The notes beneath the pieces are model-generated. The model saw only the letters and a program-made list of their open reading frames with translations. It was not told where the DNA came from and made no database searches. Below are positions 1 to 7,430 of a DNA stretch of 37,241 nucleotides, piece by piece (the first letter of the stretch is position 1; each line of letters begins with the position of its first letter). This stretch comes from Pseudomonadota bacterium (GTDB lineage Bacteria > Myxococcota_A > UBA796 > SXON01). Both the position numbers and the translations under genes were made by a program. The stretch spans positions 1-37,241 of the forward strand of contig JAUXQH010000120.1 of NCBI GenBank assembly GCA_030685065.1, in the 5' to 3' direction.

Positions 1-1
1 G

Positions 2-865
2 ACGATGGGCGATGACGGTGTTGCGTGGGGGCCGGGCTTCGTGTCGGCGTCCCCGGTGTTTTCTGGCGAGGACATCGACGGCGACGGGCGAGCGGACCTC
101 GCCGTCATCGATGTGGAGCCAGACGGCACCTCGGACATCGCGTACCAGGTGTTCTTCGGCGGAGAGGCCGAGACTCGGTGCCCGCTATTCACGACATCGG
201 GGTACTTCGCTGCGCCGATCGGAGATGGGGACGGGGACGGGATCACCGAGACAGCGTGGAGAGGGGACGGCGAGGTGTGGATCCTCTCAGGGGGAGCGAT
301 TCGGGATGCCTGTGAGGGCTGGATCGAGGACCATGCGGTTGGCCTGCTCGACGTTCCCGAGGGCGGAGGCCCCCTGATCCCCGGCATACGCCTCGGCGAT
401 TGGGACGGCGACGGCGTCGAAGAGTGGATGACGTACCGCAATACCTCGCTGGACCCGGGAGACGAGGTCCTCTGGGTGTTCTCCGCGGACGCCGCCGTGT
501 CCGGGGCGTTCTCTACGGATGACGCCCTCGGGAGCTGGGTGGTCCCCCCGGGGGCCAACACGCTGACACGGCCGAAAGTACTTGATTTGGACGGGGATGG
601 CATCGACGAGCTCCTCGTCTCCGAGGGGGACTACCGCGCCCACGTCATCCGTGGCGGCACCCCCTTCTCCTTCGGCGCCGACCTCCCCGCCCATCACCTC
701 CGCTACGCCGGAAACGTCTGCGTCTCCTCCCCCTGCTCCGGCGACTTCGACGGGGATGGGTTCGAGGATCTGCTGGCGAGGGAGGGCAATCAGGAGGACG
801 GTGGCAGCAGCGCCTGGATCATCTACGGCTTCGAGGTGCCGTGGGACGATGCCTCGCGATGGTGA
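2..865 (+). CDS. FG-GAP/VCBS-repeat secreted protein, 5' end cut by window edge
   Basis: The frame is open to the left edge, so the N-terminus, including any signal peptide, lies outside the window; the ATG at 5 is probably internal. The visible 287 codons contain repeated acidic loops of the form D-x-D-G-D-G (for example DIDGDGRADLAVID near the start, DWDGDGVEEW in the middle, DLDGDGIDELLV and DFDGDGFEDLL near the end). These are calcium-binding loops of FG-GAP/VCBS blades, spaced about 50-70 residues apart, so this is likely the C-terminal part of an extracellular beta-propeller. There is no C-terminal sorting tail. The opening bases resemble a stretch near 1848 in the decayed gene downstream, suggesting duplicated surface-protein genes. 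Family assignment is secure; ligand and role are unknown. Confidence 0.8.
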   Translation, partial: TMGDDGVAWGPGFVSASPVFSGEDIDGDGRADLAVIDVEPDGTSDIAYQVFFGGEAETRCPLFTTSGYFAAPIGDGDGDGITETAWRGDGEVWILSGGAIRDACEGWIEDHAVGLLDVPEGGGPLIPGIRLGDWDGDGVEEWMTYRNTSLDPGDEVLWVFSADAAVSGAFSTDDALGSWVVPPGANTLTRPKVLDLDGDGIDELLVSEGDYRAHVIRGGTPFSFGADLPAHHLRYAGNVCVSSPCSGDFDGDGFEDLLAREGNQEDGGSSAWIIYGFEVPWDDASRW

Positions 866-893
866 CGAGCACACAAAGACCAGCGGAGCGCCC

Positions 894-1142
894 ATGACCT
901 TGTTTCTCACACTCTTCATCACCGGCTGCGCCCAGGCCCTCGCCCCCGACGGCGGCGGTGTCATCGTGGTGCGCCCTGACACCGGAACCGTGACCACCAG
1001 CGTTGACTGGACGACCTCGGCGCAAGCCGAAACCGAGCCCTCGCTCCGGCAGGTGGACACCGGGCAGGTGGTTGTCACCCCGCGCGACGGGGAGGGTGAC
1101 GACAGCCTGGTTGACCCGGGAAGGAACCAGAAGGGCCGCTGA
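894..1142 (+). CDS. Small putative lipoprotein (82 aa)
   Basis: This short gene begins 28 bases after the FG-GAP gene. Its N-terminus MTLFLTLFITGC is hydrophobic and ends in a lipobox-like ITGC, with Cys12 as the predicted lipidated residue. The rest is short, polar and threonine/aspartate-rich with no recognised domain, so it would be a small outer-membrane-associated lipoprotein. The signal has no positively charged residue. An alternative ATG at 849 overlaps the previous gene by 17 bases and would add 15 residues including Arg and Lys. A weak GGAG lies ahead of the 894 start. Same strand and close spacing suggest cotranscription with the upstream gene. Function unknown. Confidence 0.5.
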   Translation: MTLFLTLFITGCAQALAPDGGGVIVVRPDTGTVTTSVDWTTSAQAETEPSLRQVDTGQVVVTPRDGEGDDSLVDPGRNQKGR

Positions 1143-1383
1143 CGGGTACAAATAGGAGGGCTCCCGTCGAGTGAATGCGTGGACGCTTCGACGGCCCCCG
1201 GGTCATACTCGCCGGATGCGCCGTTCCCCCCCCCCTCCTCGCCCCCGGCCTCCTCACGTTCCTGGCCGGATGCGTCGCCCTCGTGGGGACGACGACTGCG
1301 ACGACGCGAACCGGGAAATCTACCCGGATGCCGAGGGCGGCGGCGTGGGCGCGGCGAGGATGTGCGGAGCACTCGATCTCGCG

Positions 1384-1476
1384 TTTGATGATCACGAAGG
1401 TCGAGTCCGGTTTCATTCCGAAACCGGACTCGCCTTTGACGAGCACGAACCCGGAGACCGGTTTCATTTAGCAACC
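1384..1476 (+). repeat. Two imperfect direct repeats, 51-base period
   Basis: Copies of about 42 bases start at 1384 and 1435. Both begin TTTGA(T/C)GA(T/G)CACGAA and share CCGGTTTCATT further in. The period is 51 bases (17 codons), so in one frame they read as two related 17-residue units (FDDHE..., FDEHE...); a weaker third unit may follow. They sit inside the decayed gene region and could be a coding repeat or a small non-coding repeat family. Confidence 0.6.
1402..1432. repeat. Perfect 13-bp inverted repeat (hairpin)
   Basis: CGAGTCCGGTTTC is followed by the loop ATTCC and the exact reverse complement GAAACCGGACTCG. It lies within the first 51-base repeat and is not followed by a T-run, so it is not a classical terminator. 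It may be a repetitive-element core or an RNA hairpin. Confidence 0.6.
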
Positions 1477-1882
1477 GAAGTCGTGCCTCGAGAATACGAA
1501 ACGCGCGCTCGGTTGCTCGGGGGGCTTGCGTTGCGACTGTGTCCGCACGATCCCGAACGGCCCCGCGGGCGAGGCGACCGGAGCGCGGCGCGGGCGGCCC
1601 TGGGGTGGACGGATCCGCCCACGCCACATGCTCGCACCGGTCGGCCGCGGCCGGCCGACGGAGGGCGACCGCCCGACCGCGCAGGGCGCCGACGCTGGGC
1701 CGTCCTCGGCCCGGCGGCGCCCCCGATCAGGGCTACCCCGCCTCCGACGAGGACGACGGCCACGGGTTCCCCTGCAGGTCGTCAGCACCGATGTGTCGCG
1801 TCAGGAGGACGGCGTTTCCTCCATGAGAACATGGAGTGCACCGACGCCGGTGTTGCGTGGGGCCGGGCTTCCGGTTGATGCC

Positions 1883-4291
1883 TTACGACGTTCGACGGCG
1901 CACGATCAAGCCTCCCACGAGCGCTGCAATCCACCCGACGCCAGCGCCGCCGGTGGTGCCACAGCCGGCACACCCCGCATCCGTCTCCGTGCCGGTGTCG
2001 TCCTCGCCGGGGCCGACCGGGGCGCCGGTGTCGTCCGTGTCGCCGCTGGTGGCATCCTGCCCGTCGCAATCCTGGTCGATGCCATCGTCGGCCACGTCGT
2101 CGCCACCCGGAAAACGGGCAGCGTCGGCGTCGTCGCAGTCCGCCTCCGTGAGCGCGGCGTAGCCGTCCGGCTCGTCGCAAGCGGTGAGCGATTGATCGGG
2201 ATCGACATATCCGTCCGCGTCGGCGTCCGCGTACCAGGTTCCCGCGTCGAGGGCGCCCGCGTCGATCGTGCCCTCGCAGTCATCGTCCACGCCGTTGCAC
2301 ACCTCCGCCGCTTCCGGGTTGATGGCCGCGTTGGTGTCGTCACAGTCCGTGGGCGGAGCGTACCCGTCGGCGTCGGCGTCGGAAAACCCGAGGTGAACGT
2401 AGGCGCGGCCGGTCTCGCCGCCGTAGGTGTACGCCCCCGCGATCACGTCGTCGTAGCCATCGCCGTTTACGTCGCCCGCGCTCGACACCGCCGCTCCGAA
2501 GTGGCTGGAATTGTTCTCCCCCGTCAGCACCGCGCTCGCCGAGGTGGCCGCGCCACCCGCCGACCCGGGGAAGAGGTAGGCCCGGCCGGTGCTTTCGCCG
2601 TAGTTGAACGCGCCCACGATCACGTCGTCGTAGCCATCCCCGTCAACGTCCCCCGCGTCGGAAACCGAAGCCCCGAAGTAGTTGGCCGTGGACTCTCCGC
2701 TCAGGGTGGCGCTGGGCGTGGTGGAGAGCCCGCCGGCGGACCCGGCGTACACATACGCGCGCCCCGTGGCGGCATCGACGCCTTGCGCCCCCACGATCAC
2801 GTCGTCGTAGCCATCGCCGTTGAAGTCTCCCGCGCGCGAAACGGAGCCCCCGAAGTAGATGGAGGTCGCCTCGCCCGTGAAGACCGTGCTCGCGGCGGTG
2901 GCGACCCCGCTCGCCGACCCCGCGTACACGTAGGCCGAGCCGGTGGACGAGTCTCGGTTGTAGGCGCCCACGATCACGTCGTCGTAGCCATCGCCGTTTA
3001 CGTCGCCCGCGCCCGACACCGAGTACCCGAACTGGCCCAGGTCCCCGGCGAGCGTGCTGCTTGCAGTGGTCGAAACTCCGCTTGCCGACCCGACGTATAC
3101 GTACGCCCGACCGGCGCCGCCGCTGTAGTTGAACGCCCCCACGATCACGTCGCCGAAGCCATCACCGTTCACATCCCCGGCGCTCGACACCGAGGACCCG
3201 AAATAGTTGCTGGCGAGCTCCCCCGTCAGCGTGGCGCTCGCGGCGGCCACCACCCCGCTCGGCGATCCGTCGTACACGAACGCGCTGCCCACGTAGGGGC
3301 TGGGGCCGTACGCCCCGACGATCACGTCGTCGTAGCCATCGCCGTTGACGTCGCCTGCGCCCGACACCGTGTTCCCGAAGTACGTGTAGGCGGACGCACC
3401 GGTCAGCGTCGTGGCGGCGGTGGTGGAGAGCCCGGTGGCCGACCCGGCGTACACATACGCGCGCCCTGCCCCCGAGCCGTAGCCGTAGGCGCCCACGATC
3501 ACGTCGTCGTAGCCGTCGCCGTTCACGTCACCCGCGCTCGACACGGAGCAGCCGAATTGGTTGGCCACGGCCTCGCCGTTCAGGACGGTGCTCGCGGTCG
3601 TGTAGACCGGGTCGATCTCGATGGGGTACCGCGCGCCGGCGTCGTTCACCGTGATGCGAAAACCGCCGGGGTAACTGCTGATGTCCGCCGGGAGCGGCGT
3701 GCCCCGGACATCCCACGCCACCAGACCGGAGACAATCCACTGCTCCCCGCCGTCGCCCTCCAGCCACAGCTCGCCGCCCCCGCCGGTGACCGTCGCGCCG
3801 TCGATCGCCACGTCGATGGTCAGCCCGCCCTCCCCCGCGGGAGGCGCCGCGATCACCCAGCCCTGCTCGAACCCCTCGGCGCCGCCCACCCACCACTCCA
3901 CGAGCCCGGCGTCGGCGTACTCGAGGCGTTGCAGGCAGGTGCCTTCCGCATCCTCGCGCCCGGTCGCACACGCCCCGAGCTGCGGAGGGGTTGCGGGCAC
4001 AGGGTCCATCCCGCCGGGCCGGCCCCAGGCGGTTGTCCGCACCGCGATCGAGTCGCCGTCGCGCGTCAGGAGGGCCGCTCCCGCGTCGAAACGAGCCGTA
4101 ATGCCGCGTTGGGGTGATTCCGCGATGAAAGCGTCGCCATCGGCCGCGAAGCCGTGAGCGGCGTCTCGGAGCCGAGCGGAGACCTGATCGTACCACCCGC
4201 CCGCGGCCCCCTCGCCAGCCACGGCGCTCCCGGAGAGCCCGAACAATGCGGCGGCGAAGGTGACGGAGAGCGGGCGAAAGGACTGGTTCAT
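1883..4291 (-). CDS. Seven-blade FG-GAP propeller protein with MopE region and MYXO-CTERM-like tail (802 aa)
   Basis: A secreted surface protein. The start MNQSFRPLSVTFAAALFGLSG is a signal peptide ending near AVAGE. Residues of roughly 30-230 form an unassigned N-terminal domain. Seven FG-GAP repeats follow (about 59 residues each), every one with a variant of FG.SVS.AGDVNGDGYDDVIVGA, which suits a complete seven-bladed integrin-alpha-like propeller binding calcium in its D-x-N-x-D-G loops. Next is a MopE-type region (DADADGY, DCDDTNAAINP, CNGVDDDCEG) and an Asp/Thr/Gly linker. The tail has Cys-Gly pairs (CAGCGTTGG), a hydrophobic helix and RRRTS, the layout of the MYXO-CTERM sorting signal of Myxococcota. 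It converges on the decayed region at 1171-1878. Binding partner unknown. Confidence 0.9.
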   Translation of the reverse strand: MNQSFRPLSVTFAAALFGLSGSAVAGEGAAGGWYDQVSARLRDAAHGFAADGDAFIAESPQRGITARFDAGAALLTRDGDSIAVRTTAWGRPGGMDPVPATPPQLGACATGREDAEGTCLQRLEYADAGLVEWWVGGAEGFEQGWVIAAPPAGEGGLTIDVAIDGATVTGGGGELWLEGDGGEQWIVSGLVAWDVRGTPLPADISSYPGGFRITVNDAGARYPIEIDPVYTTASTVLNGEAVANQFGCSVSSAGDVNGDGYDDVIVGAYGYGSGAGRAYVYAGSATGLSTTAATTLTGASAYTYFGNTVSGAGDVNGDGYDDVIVGAYGPSPYVGSAFVYDGSPSGVVAAASATLTGELASNYFGSSVSSAGDVNGDGFGDVIVGAFNYSGGAGRAYVYVGSASGVSTTASSTLAGDLGQFGYSVSGAGDVNGDGYDDVIVGAYNRDSSTGSAYVYAGSASGVATAASTVFTGEATSIYFGGSVSRAGDFNGDGYDDVIVGAQGVDAATGRAYVYAGSAGGLSTTPSATLSGESTANYFGASVSDAGDVDGDGYDDVIVGAFNYGESTGRAYLFPGSAGGAATSASAVLTGENNSSHFGAAVSSAGDVNGDGYDDVIAGAYTYGGETGRAYVHLGFSDADADGYAPPTDCDDTNAAINPEAAEVCNGVDDDCEGTIDAGALDAGTWYADADADGYVDPDQSLTACDEPDGYAALTEADCDDADAARFPGGDDVADDGIDQDCDGQDATSGDTDDTGAPVGPGEDDTGTETDAGCAGCGTTGGAGVGWIAALVGGLIVRRRTS
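2441..3565 (-). repeat. Seven tandem intragenic repeats with 177-base period
   Basis: The plus-strand motif GATCACGTCG(T/C)CG occurs at 2441, 2618, 2795, 2972, 3143, 3320 and 3497. Spacings are 177 bases except 171 between the fourth and fifth. Each unit encodes one FG-GAP blade. The near-identity of DNA as well as protein suggests recent duplication or gene conversion between blades. Confidence 0.8.
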
Positions 4292-4478
4292 GTCAGGCTC
4301 CGAGCTTGGGCGGTGAGCACGATAGCGTGGCGCCGACCGCTCGGGACCTCTCAGCCGTCTCTCAGCGACGGCGGCTGATCGCGGGCACGGGCGGTGTCGC
4401 GAACCTCTTCGGGCTCGCCTCCCGCCGCGAGGAGATCACGCGCCGCGCGGCGAGCCGTTGCCCCCGGGGGCGACTCGC

Positions 4479-4496
4479 GCTATCATCGACGATAGC
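4479..4496. promoter_or_regulatory. Palindromic operator upstream of toxin-antitoxin pair
   Basis: GCTATCATCGACGATAGC is an inverted repeat with one mismatched pair, 14 bases before the antitoxin ATG. Ribbon-helix-helix antitoxins normally repress their own promoter through such a site, so this is the likely autoregulatory operator. It is followed by the ribosome-binding site AGGGAGG. Confidence 0.6.
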
Positions 4497-4510
4497 AGGG
4501 AGGCGACTCT

Positions 4511-4753
4511 ATGGCTCAGGTGCTGGTGCGCAACCTCGAGGACGAGGTCGTAGATACGTTCCGGAGGCGCGCGGAGGCTGGCGGCCGCTCCCTCGAACAG
4601 GAGCTCCGGGAGGTGCTCCGGTCGGCCGCGCGGCCCACCGGCGCCGAGCTGGCCGCCGTCGCCGCGGAGATCGCGGCAATGACCCCGGCCGACCTCCAGC
4701 GGCGCTCCGACTCGGTGGAGCTGCTGAGGGAAGATCGCGGGCGCGACTGGTGA
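4511..4753 (+). CDS. FitA-like ribbon-helix-helix antitoxin (80 aa)
   Basis: This is the antitoxin half of a type II pair. The N-terminal strand AQVLVRNLEDEVV followed by helices DTFRRRAEAGG and SLEQELREVLRSA is the FitA-type ribbon-helix-helix fold: it dimerises, binds the operator and represses the operon. The C-terminal half (about 45-80) is the expected toxin-binding segment. AGGGAGG lies at normal spacing before the ATG. The stop codon overlaps the toxin GTG (GTGA), so the two are translationally coupled. The length is typical for the family. The match is by motif and gene pairing. Confidence 0.88.
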   Translation: MAQVLVRNLEDEVVDTFRRRAEAGGRSLEQELREVLRSAARPTGAELAAVAAEIAAMTPADLQRRSDSVELLREDRGRDW

Positions 4754-5184
4754 CGGATCGATGGGTGATCGACGCGAGCGTGGCGGTGCAGTGGTTCCTA
4801 CAGGAGCCCGGCAGCATCGCAGCACGGGCCGTCCTTACGCGGGAGGGGAGGCTCGTTGCGCCGGATCGGCTGCTCCTCGAGGTGGCGAACGTACTGCGCC
4901 GGAAAGAGCGCCGAGGGGAGATCACACCTGCGCACGTCGATCGCGCGACAGGCCGGCTTGCCTCCTTTTTCCATGAGATCCTGCCGACCGAACCCCTGTT
5001 GGCCTCAGCGGTCGCCTTGTCGAGACAACTTGATCATCCCGTTTCCGACTGCGTATTCCTCGCGGCGGCCATGGTGCCGGCCGCCTGTTTGATCACCGCT
5101 GACGAGCATTTTCACCGCAAGCTGGGCGCTTGGGGGAACACCGTGGAGCTCTTGGAGCACGACGCTCGAGCGCACCCTGCATGA
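4750..5184 (+). CDS. vapC: VapC/FitB-family PIN-domain toxin (144 aa)
   Basis: A PIN-domain ribonuclease, the toxin of the pair; VapC-type toxins cleave RNA, often tRNA or rRNA, with magnesium held by conserved acidic residues. All are visible: Asp8 in WVIDAS, Glu44 in LLLEVANVLRR, Asp100 in HPVSDCVFLAAA, and Asp118 in LITADEHF. The start is the GTG at 4750 that overlaps the antitoxin stop; it gives the correct N-terminal beta strand. The catalytic set is complete, so the toxin is probably active. About 180 bases without recognisable content follow. Confidence 0.9.
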   Translation: MTDRWVIDASVAVQWFLQEPGSIAARAVLTREGRLVAPDRLLLEVANVLRRKERRGEITPAHVDRATGRLASFFHEILPTEPLLASAVALSRQLDHPVSDCVFLAAAMVPAACLITADEHFHRKLGAWGNTVELLEHDARAHPA

Positions 5185-5361
5185 CTCTGGGCCGCACGCC
5201 CGGCAGACACCGCCCACCGGGGCGCGGTCGACCAGCTCGACGCTCGTCGGCGGCTCGGCATCTCGGAGTCCGACCCGGATCTCGCCCGCACCTCCGACCA
5301 GTCCATCCCTCTCGCGCGATCTCCCGGCTCCATGCCTCGCTCCAGCTGGAATCGGTGGGGC

Positions 5362-6495
5362 CTACCCCGCCTCCGCCCAGTCCACCTCGACGCTCCCCGT
5401 GCTCTCCACGAACCGGAAGCACAGCTTCCCGGACGCCGCGCCCGGAGGCGCCGCGAAGCCCTTGTCGAGCTCGACCCAGTCGCCGCTGGTCTTGAGCGTG
5501 CCGATGGTCGTGAACTGGCTGCCGCTCGGGCTCACGAGGGCGTTGGCGCCGTCATAGGTGCGGACCTCGGCGACAAAGCCGGTCCAGGCGCGCGCGTCGG
5601 TCTTGATGTCGCTCAGGCGCACGCGGGCCCGCGCCCGGTTGTTCGCGGACACCGGGAAGAGCTGGCTGCAGGCGAGGCTGTTGCTCGCCTGCGACACGTT
5701 GAACGTGAAGCCGGTGCCGCCCGCGACCGGGCCCGCGACGGCGCTGGTGCCGGGCGTGCCGGGCGGGATGAGGAAGTCGAACCCCTCGGGCGCACCGCCG
5801 CCGCCGCCCGGGAGGTCGAGCTCCCAGCGGGTGACGGGGCCGGTCGGAGCCGCGGCGCCCCCGGCGGCGGGCGCGTCCGTCGGGCCGCCGAGCGCGCCCT
5901 TGACCACCACGTTGTCGACCTCGAGCGTGCCGGTCGAGTTGACGAAGCGGTAGCAGAATTCGCCCTGCACCGCGCCCTCGGGCACGACGATGGGGGCCTC
6001 CCACTCGGTCCACTCCGACGGCGCCCGCTCGTTCCGCAACAGGACGTAGCGGCTGCCGGGGGGAGAGATGAGCCCGCCGCTCGCGTCCCGCGCGCGGAGC
6101 TCGACGTTGAGGCCCTGCCAGGCCTGCGTGCCCGGCGTGATCGCCGAGACCTTCATGCGCGTGCCGAACGTGACCTGGGGCCCGAGCTGGACGGACTCGG
6201 TGCACATCAACGCGTCCCCCTCGGCGCTCGCGACGAGCTTCATGCCGGTCGAGCCGTCGGATAGCGGGCCAGCGGTGAGCTCCGCCTGGGTCCCGCTCGG
6301 GACGATGAACGCGGCGCCGGCGGGCGCGCCGCCCTTGCCGCCCGGCGCGTCGAGATCGATCGTGCGGGCCGCGCCGCCCGAGGAGGGAGGCGGCGTCACG
6401 ATCGTGGGGGGCGCCACCACCGGGGGGGGCGGTGGCGTGGCGATGTCGGCGGTGTCCCCGCCGCTGCAGGCGAGGAGGGAGAGGAGCGTGAGCAT
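5362..6495 (-). CDS. Two-domain secreted lipoprotein (377 aa)
   Basis: The chosen start gives MLTLLSLLACSGG, a very short lipoprotein signal with Cys10 as the lipidated residue; it avoids the 31-base overlap with ilvE that the ATG at 6546 would cause. A proline-rich linker follows, then two homologous domains of about 150 residues, each opening with a variant of LD.PGG.GGAP.G..F..P.GT and ending with FCYRFV(N/E)STG..EVD. This jelly-roll-like pattern resembles carbohydrate-binding modules, but no family is certain. It is the last gene of the minus-strand operon. The link to ilvE is probably positional rather than functional. Confidence 0.75.
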   Translation of the reverse strand: MLTLLSLLACSGGDTADIATPPPPPVVAPPTIVTPPPSSGGAARTIDLDAPGGKGGAPAGAAFIVPSGTQAELTAGPLSDGSTGMKLVASAEGDALMCTESVQLGPQVTFGTRMKVSAITPGTQAWQGLNVELRARDASGGLISPPGSRYVLLRNERAPSEWTEWEAPIVVPEGAVQGEFCYRFVNSTGTLEVDNVVVKGALGGPTDAPAAGGAAAPTGPVTRWELDLPGGGGGAPEGFDFLIPPGTPGTSAVAGPVAGGTGFTFNVSQASNSLACSQLFPVSANNRARARVRLSDIKTDARAWTGFVAEVRTYDGANALVSPSGSQFTTIGTLKTSGDWVELDKGFAAPPGAASGKLCFRFVESTGSVEVDWAEAG

Positions 6496-6515
6496 CGGAA
6501 CCCCGGGACGGTGGA

Positions 6516-7427
6516 CTAGTAGGTCGTGATGTAGGGCTTCATCCACTCGATCTCGCCGCGCACGCCCGCGGTGTAGACCTCCTGGACGCGCCGGGTGACC
6601 CGGCCGGGCTCGCCGACCGTGCGCCGATCGATCTCGCGCACGGGGGTGACCTCGGCCGCGGTGCCGGTCAGGAACACCTCGTCCGCGACGTAGAGCGCAT
6701 CACGCCCGAAGGCGGTCTCCACGACCTCGATGCCCTCGCGGCGGAGGATCTCGATGACGGTCTTGCGGGTGACCCCGCCGAGGATGTTCACGATGGGCGG
6801 GGTCTTGACCATGCCGTCGCGCGCGCAGAAGAGGTTCTCACCCGTGCCCTCGGCCACGTAGCCGGAGCCGTCGAGCATGATCGCCTCGTCGAACCCGTTG
6901 TCGTTGGCCTCGTAGCGGGCCAGGATCGAGTTGACGTAGTGCCCGATGACCTTGGCGCGCTGCAGGTTGGAGTTGACGTGGTGGCGCGTGAACGTGCTGG
7001 TCTGCGCGCGGATGCCGTTCTTGATGCCCTCCTCGCCGAGGTAGCGGCCCCAATCCCACACCGCGACGTTCAGGTGCACCGGGTTGTCCCGCGCGCCGAG
7101 GCCCATCTTGCCCATGCCGAAGTAGACGATGGGGCGGATGTACGCCTCTTCCATCTCGTTCGCGCGGAGGGTCTGCAGGCAGGCCTCCTTGATCTGCGCG
7201 GCGGTCCACGGGAGATCCATCCGGCACATCTTGGCCGAGTCGACCAGGCGCCGGATGTGCTCGTCCAGGCGGAACACGCCGCCGCCGCCGCCGACCTGCT
7301 TGTAGGCGCGAATGCCCTCGAACACGCCCAGCCCGTAGTGGAGCGTGTGCGACAGGACGTGCACCTTGGCGTCGTCGAAGGGGACGAGCTTCCCGTCCAT
7401 CCAGATGTAGCGGCTCTCGATTCCCAT
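6516..7427 (-). CDS. ilvE: Branched-chain amino acid aminotransferase
   Basis: A cytoplasmic PLP enzyme of fold type IV that interconverts leucine, isoleucine and valine with their 2-oxo acids using glutamate/2-oxoglutarate. Its 303 residues match the usual length. The PLP lysine is Lys159 in NLQRAKVIGHY. Other family signatures are LHYGLGVFEGIRAY near residues 29-42, RPIVYFG, EAIMLDGSGYVAEGTGENLF and FLTGTAAEVTPV. The Shine-Dalgarno AAGGAG lies inside the last codons of the upstream M16 gene, whose stop is 3 bases from this ATG, so translation is probably coupled. Linking a biosynthetic transaminase to cell-envelope peptidases is unusual. Confidence 0.95.
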   Translation of the reverse strand: MGIESRYIWMDGKLVPFDDAKVHVLSHTLHYGLGVFEGIRAYKQVGGGGGVFRLDEHIRRLVDSAKMCRMDLPWTAAQIKEACLQTLRANEMEEAYIRPIVYFGMGKMGLGARDNPVHLNVAVWDWGRYLGEEGIKNGIRAQTSTFTRHHVNSNLQRAKVIGHYVNSILARYEANDNGFDEAIMLDGSGYVAEGTGENLFCARDGMVKTPPIVNILGGVTRKTVIEILRREGIEVVETAFGRDALYVADEVFLTGTAAEVTPVREIDRRTVGEPGRVTRRVQEVYTAGVRGEIEWMKPYITTY

Positions 7428-7430
7428 GAA

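Larger units (their letters stand above)
1171..1878 (+). pseudogene. Decayed MopE/FG-GAP-type surface lipoprotein gene
   Basis: No intact gene fills this 740-base stretch, but pieces of one are visible in different plus-strand frames. First comes a lipoprotein-like signal (LLTFLAGC, about 1249-1272). After a frame change there is a MopE-type metal-binding motif (DDDCDDANREIYPDAEG, about 1288-1338). In another frame GYPASDEDDGHGFPC follows (about 1732-1776), then a segment resembling the opening of the gene at the left window edge (VAWG). The order signal, MopE motif, FG-GAP start is that of Myxococcota surface proteins, so I read this as the frameshifted 5' part of a paralogue. It ends against the 3' end of the convergent gene at 1883. 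Long frames across it are only GC-driven. Confidence 0.45.

Noticed and set aside
2441..3565. Regular repeats considered as a CRISPR array
   Set aside because: The 177-base units are fully coding FG-GAP blades, far longer than CRISPR repeats and without variable spacers.
1526..4117. Very long plus-strand open frame (863 codons) opposite the propeller gene
   Set aside because: It is an antisense shadow of the repeated FG-GAP gene; its product is a repetitive Val/Ala/Arg-rich sequence with no start context or domain.
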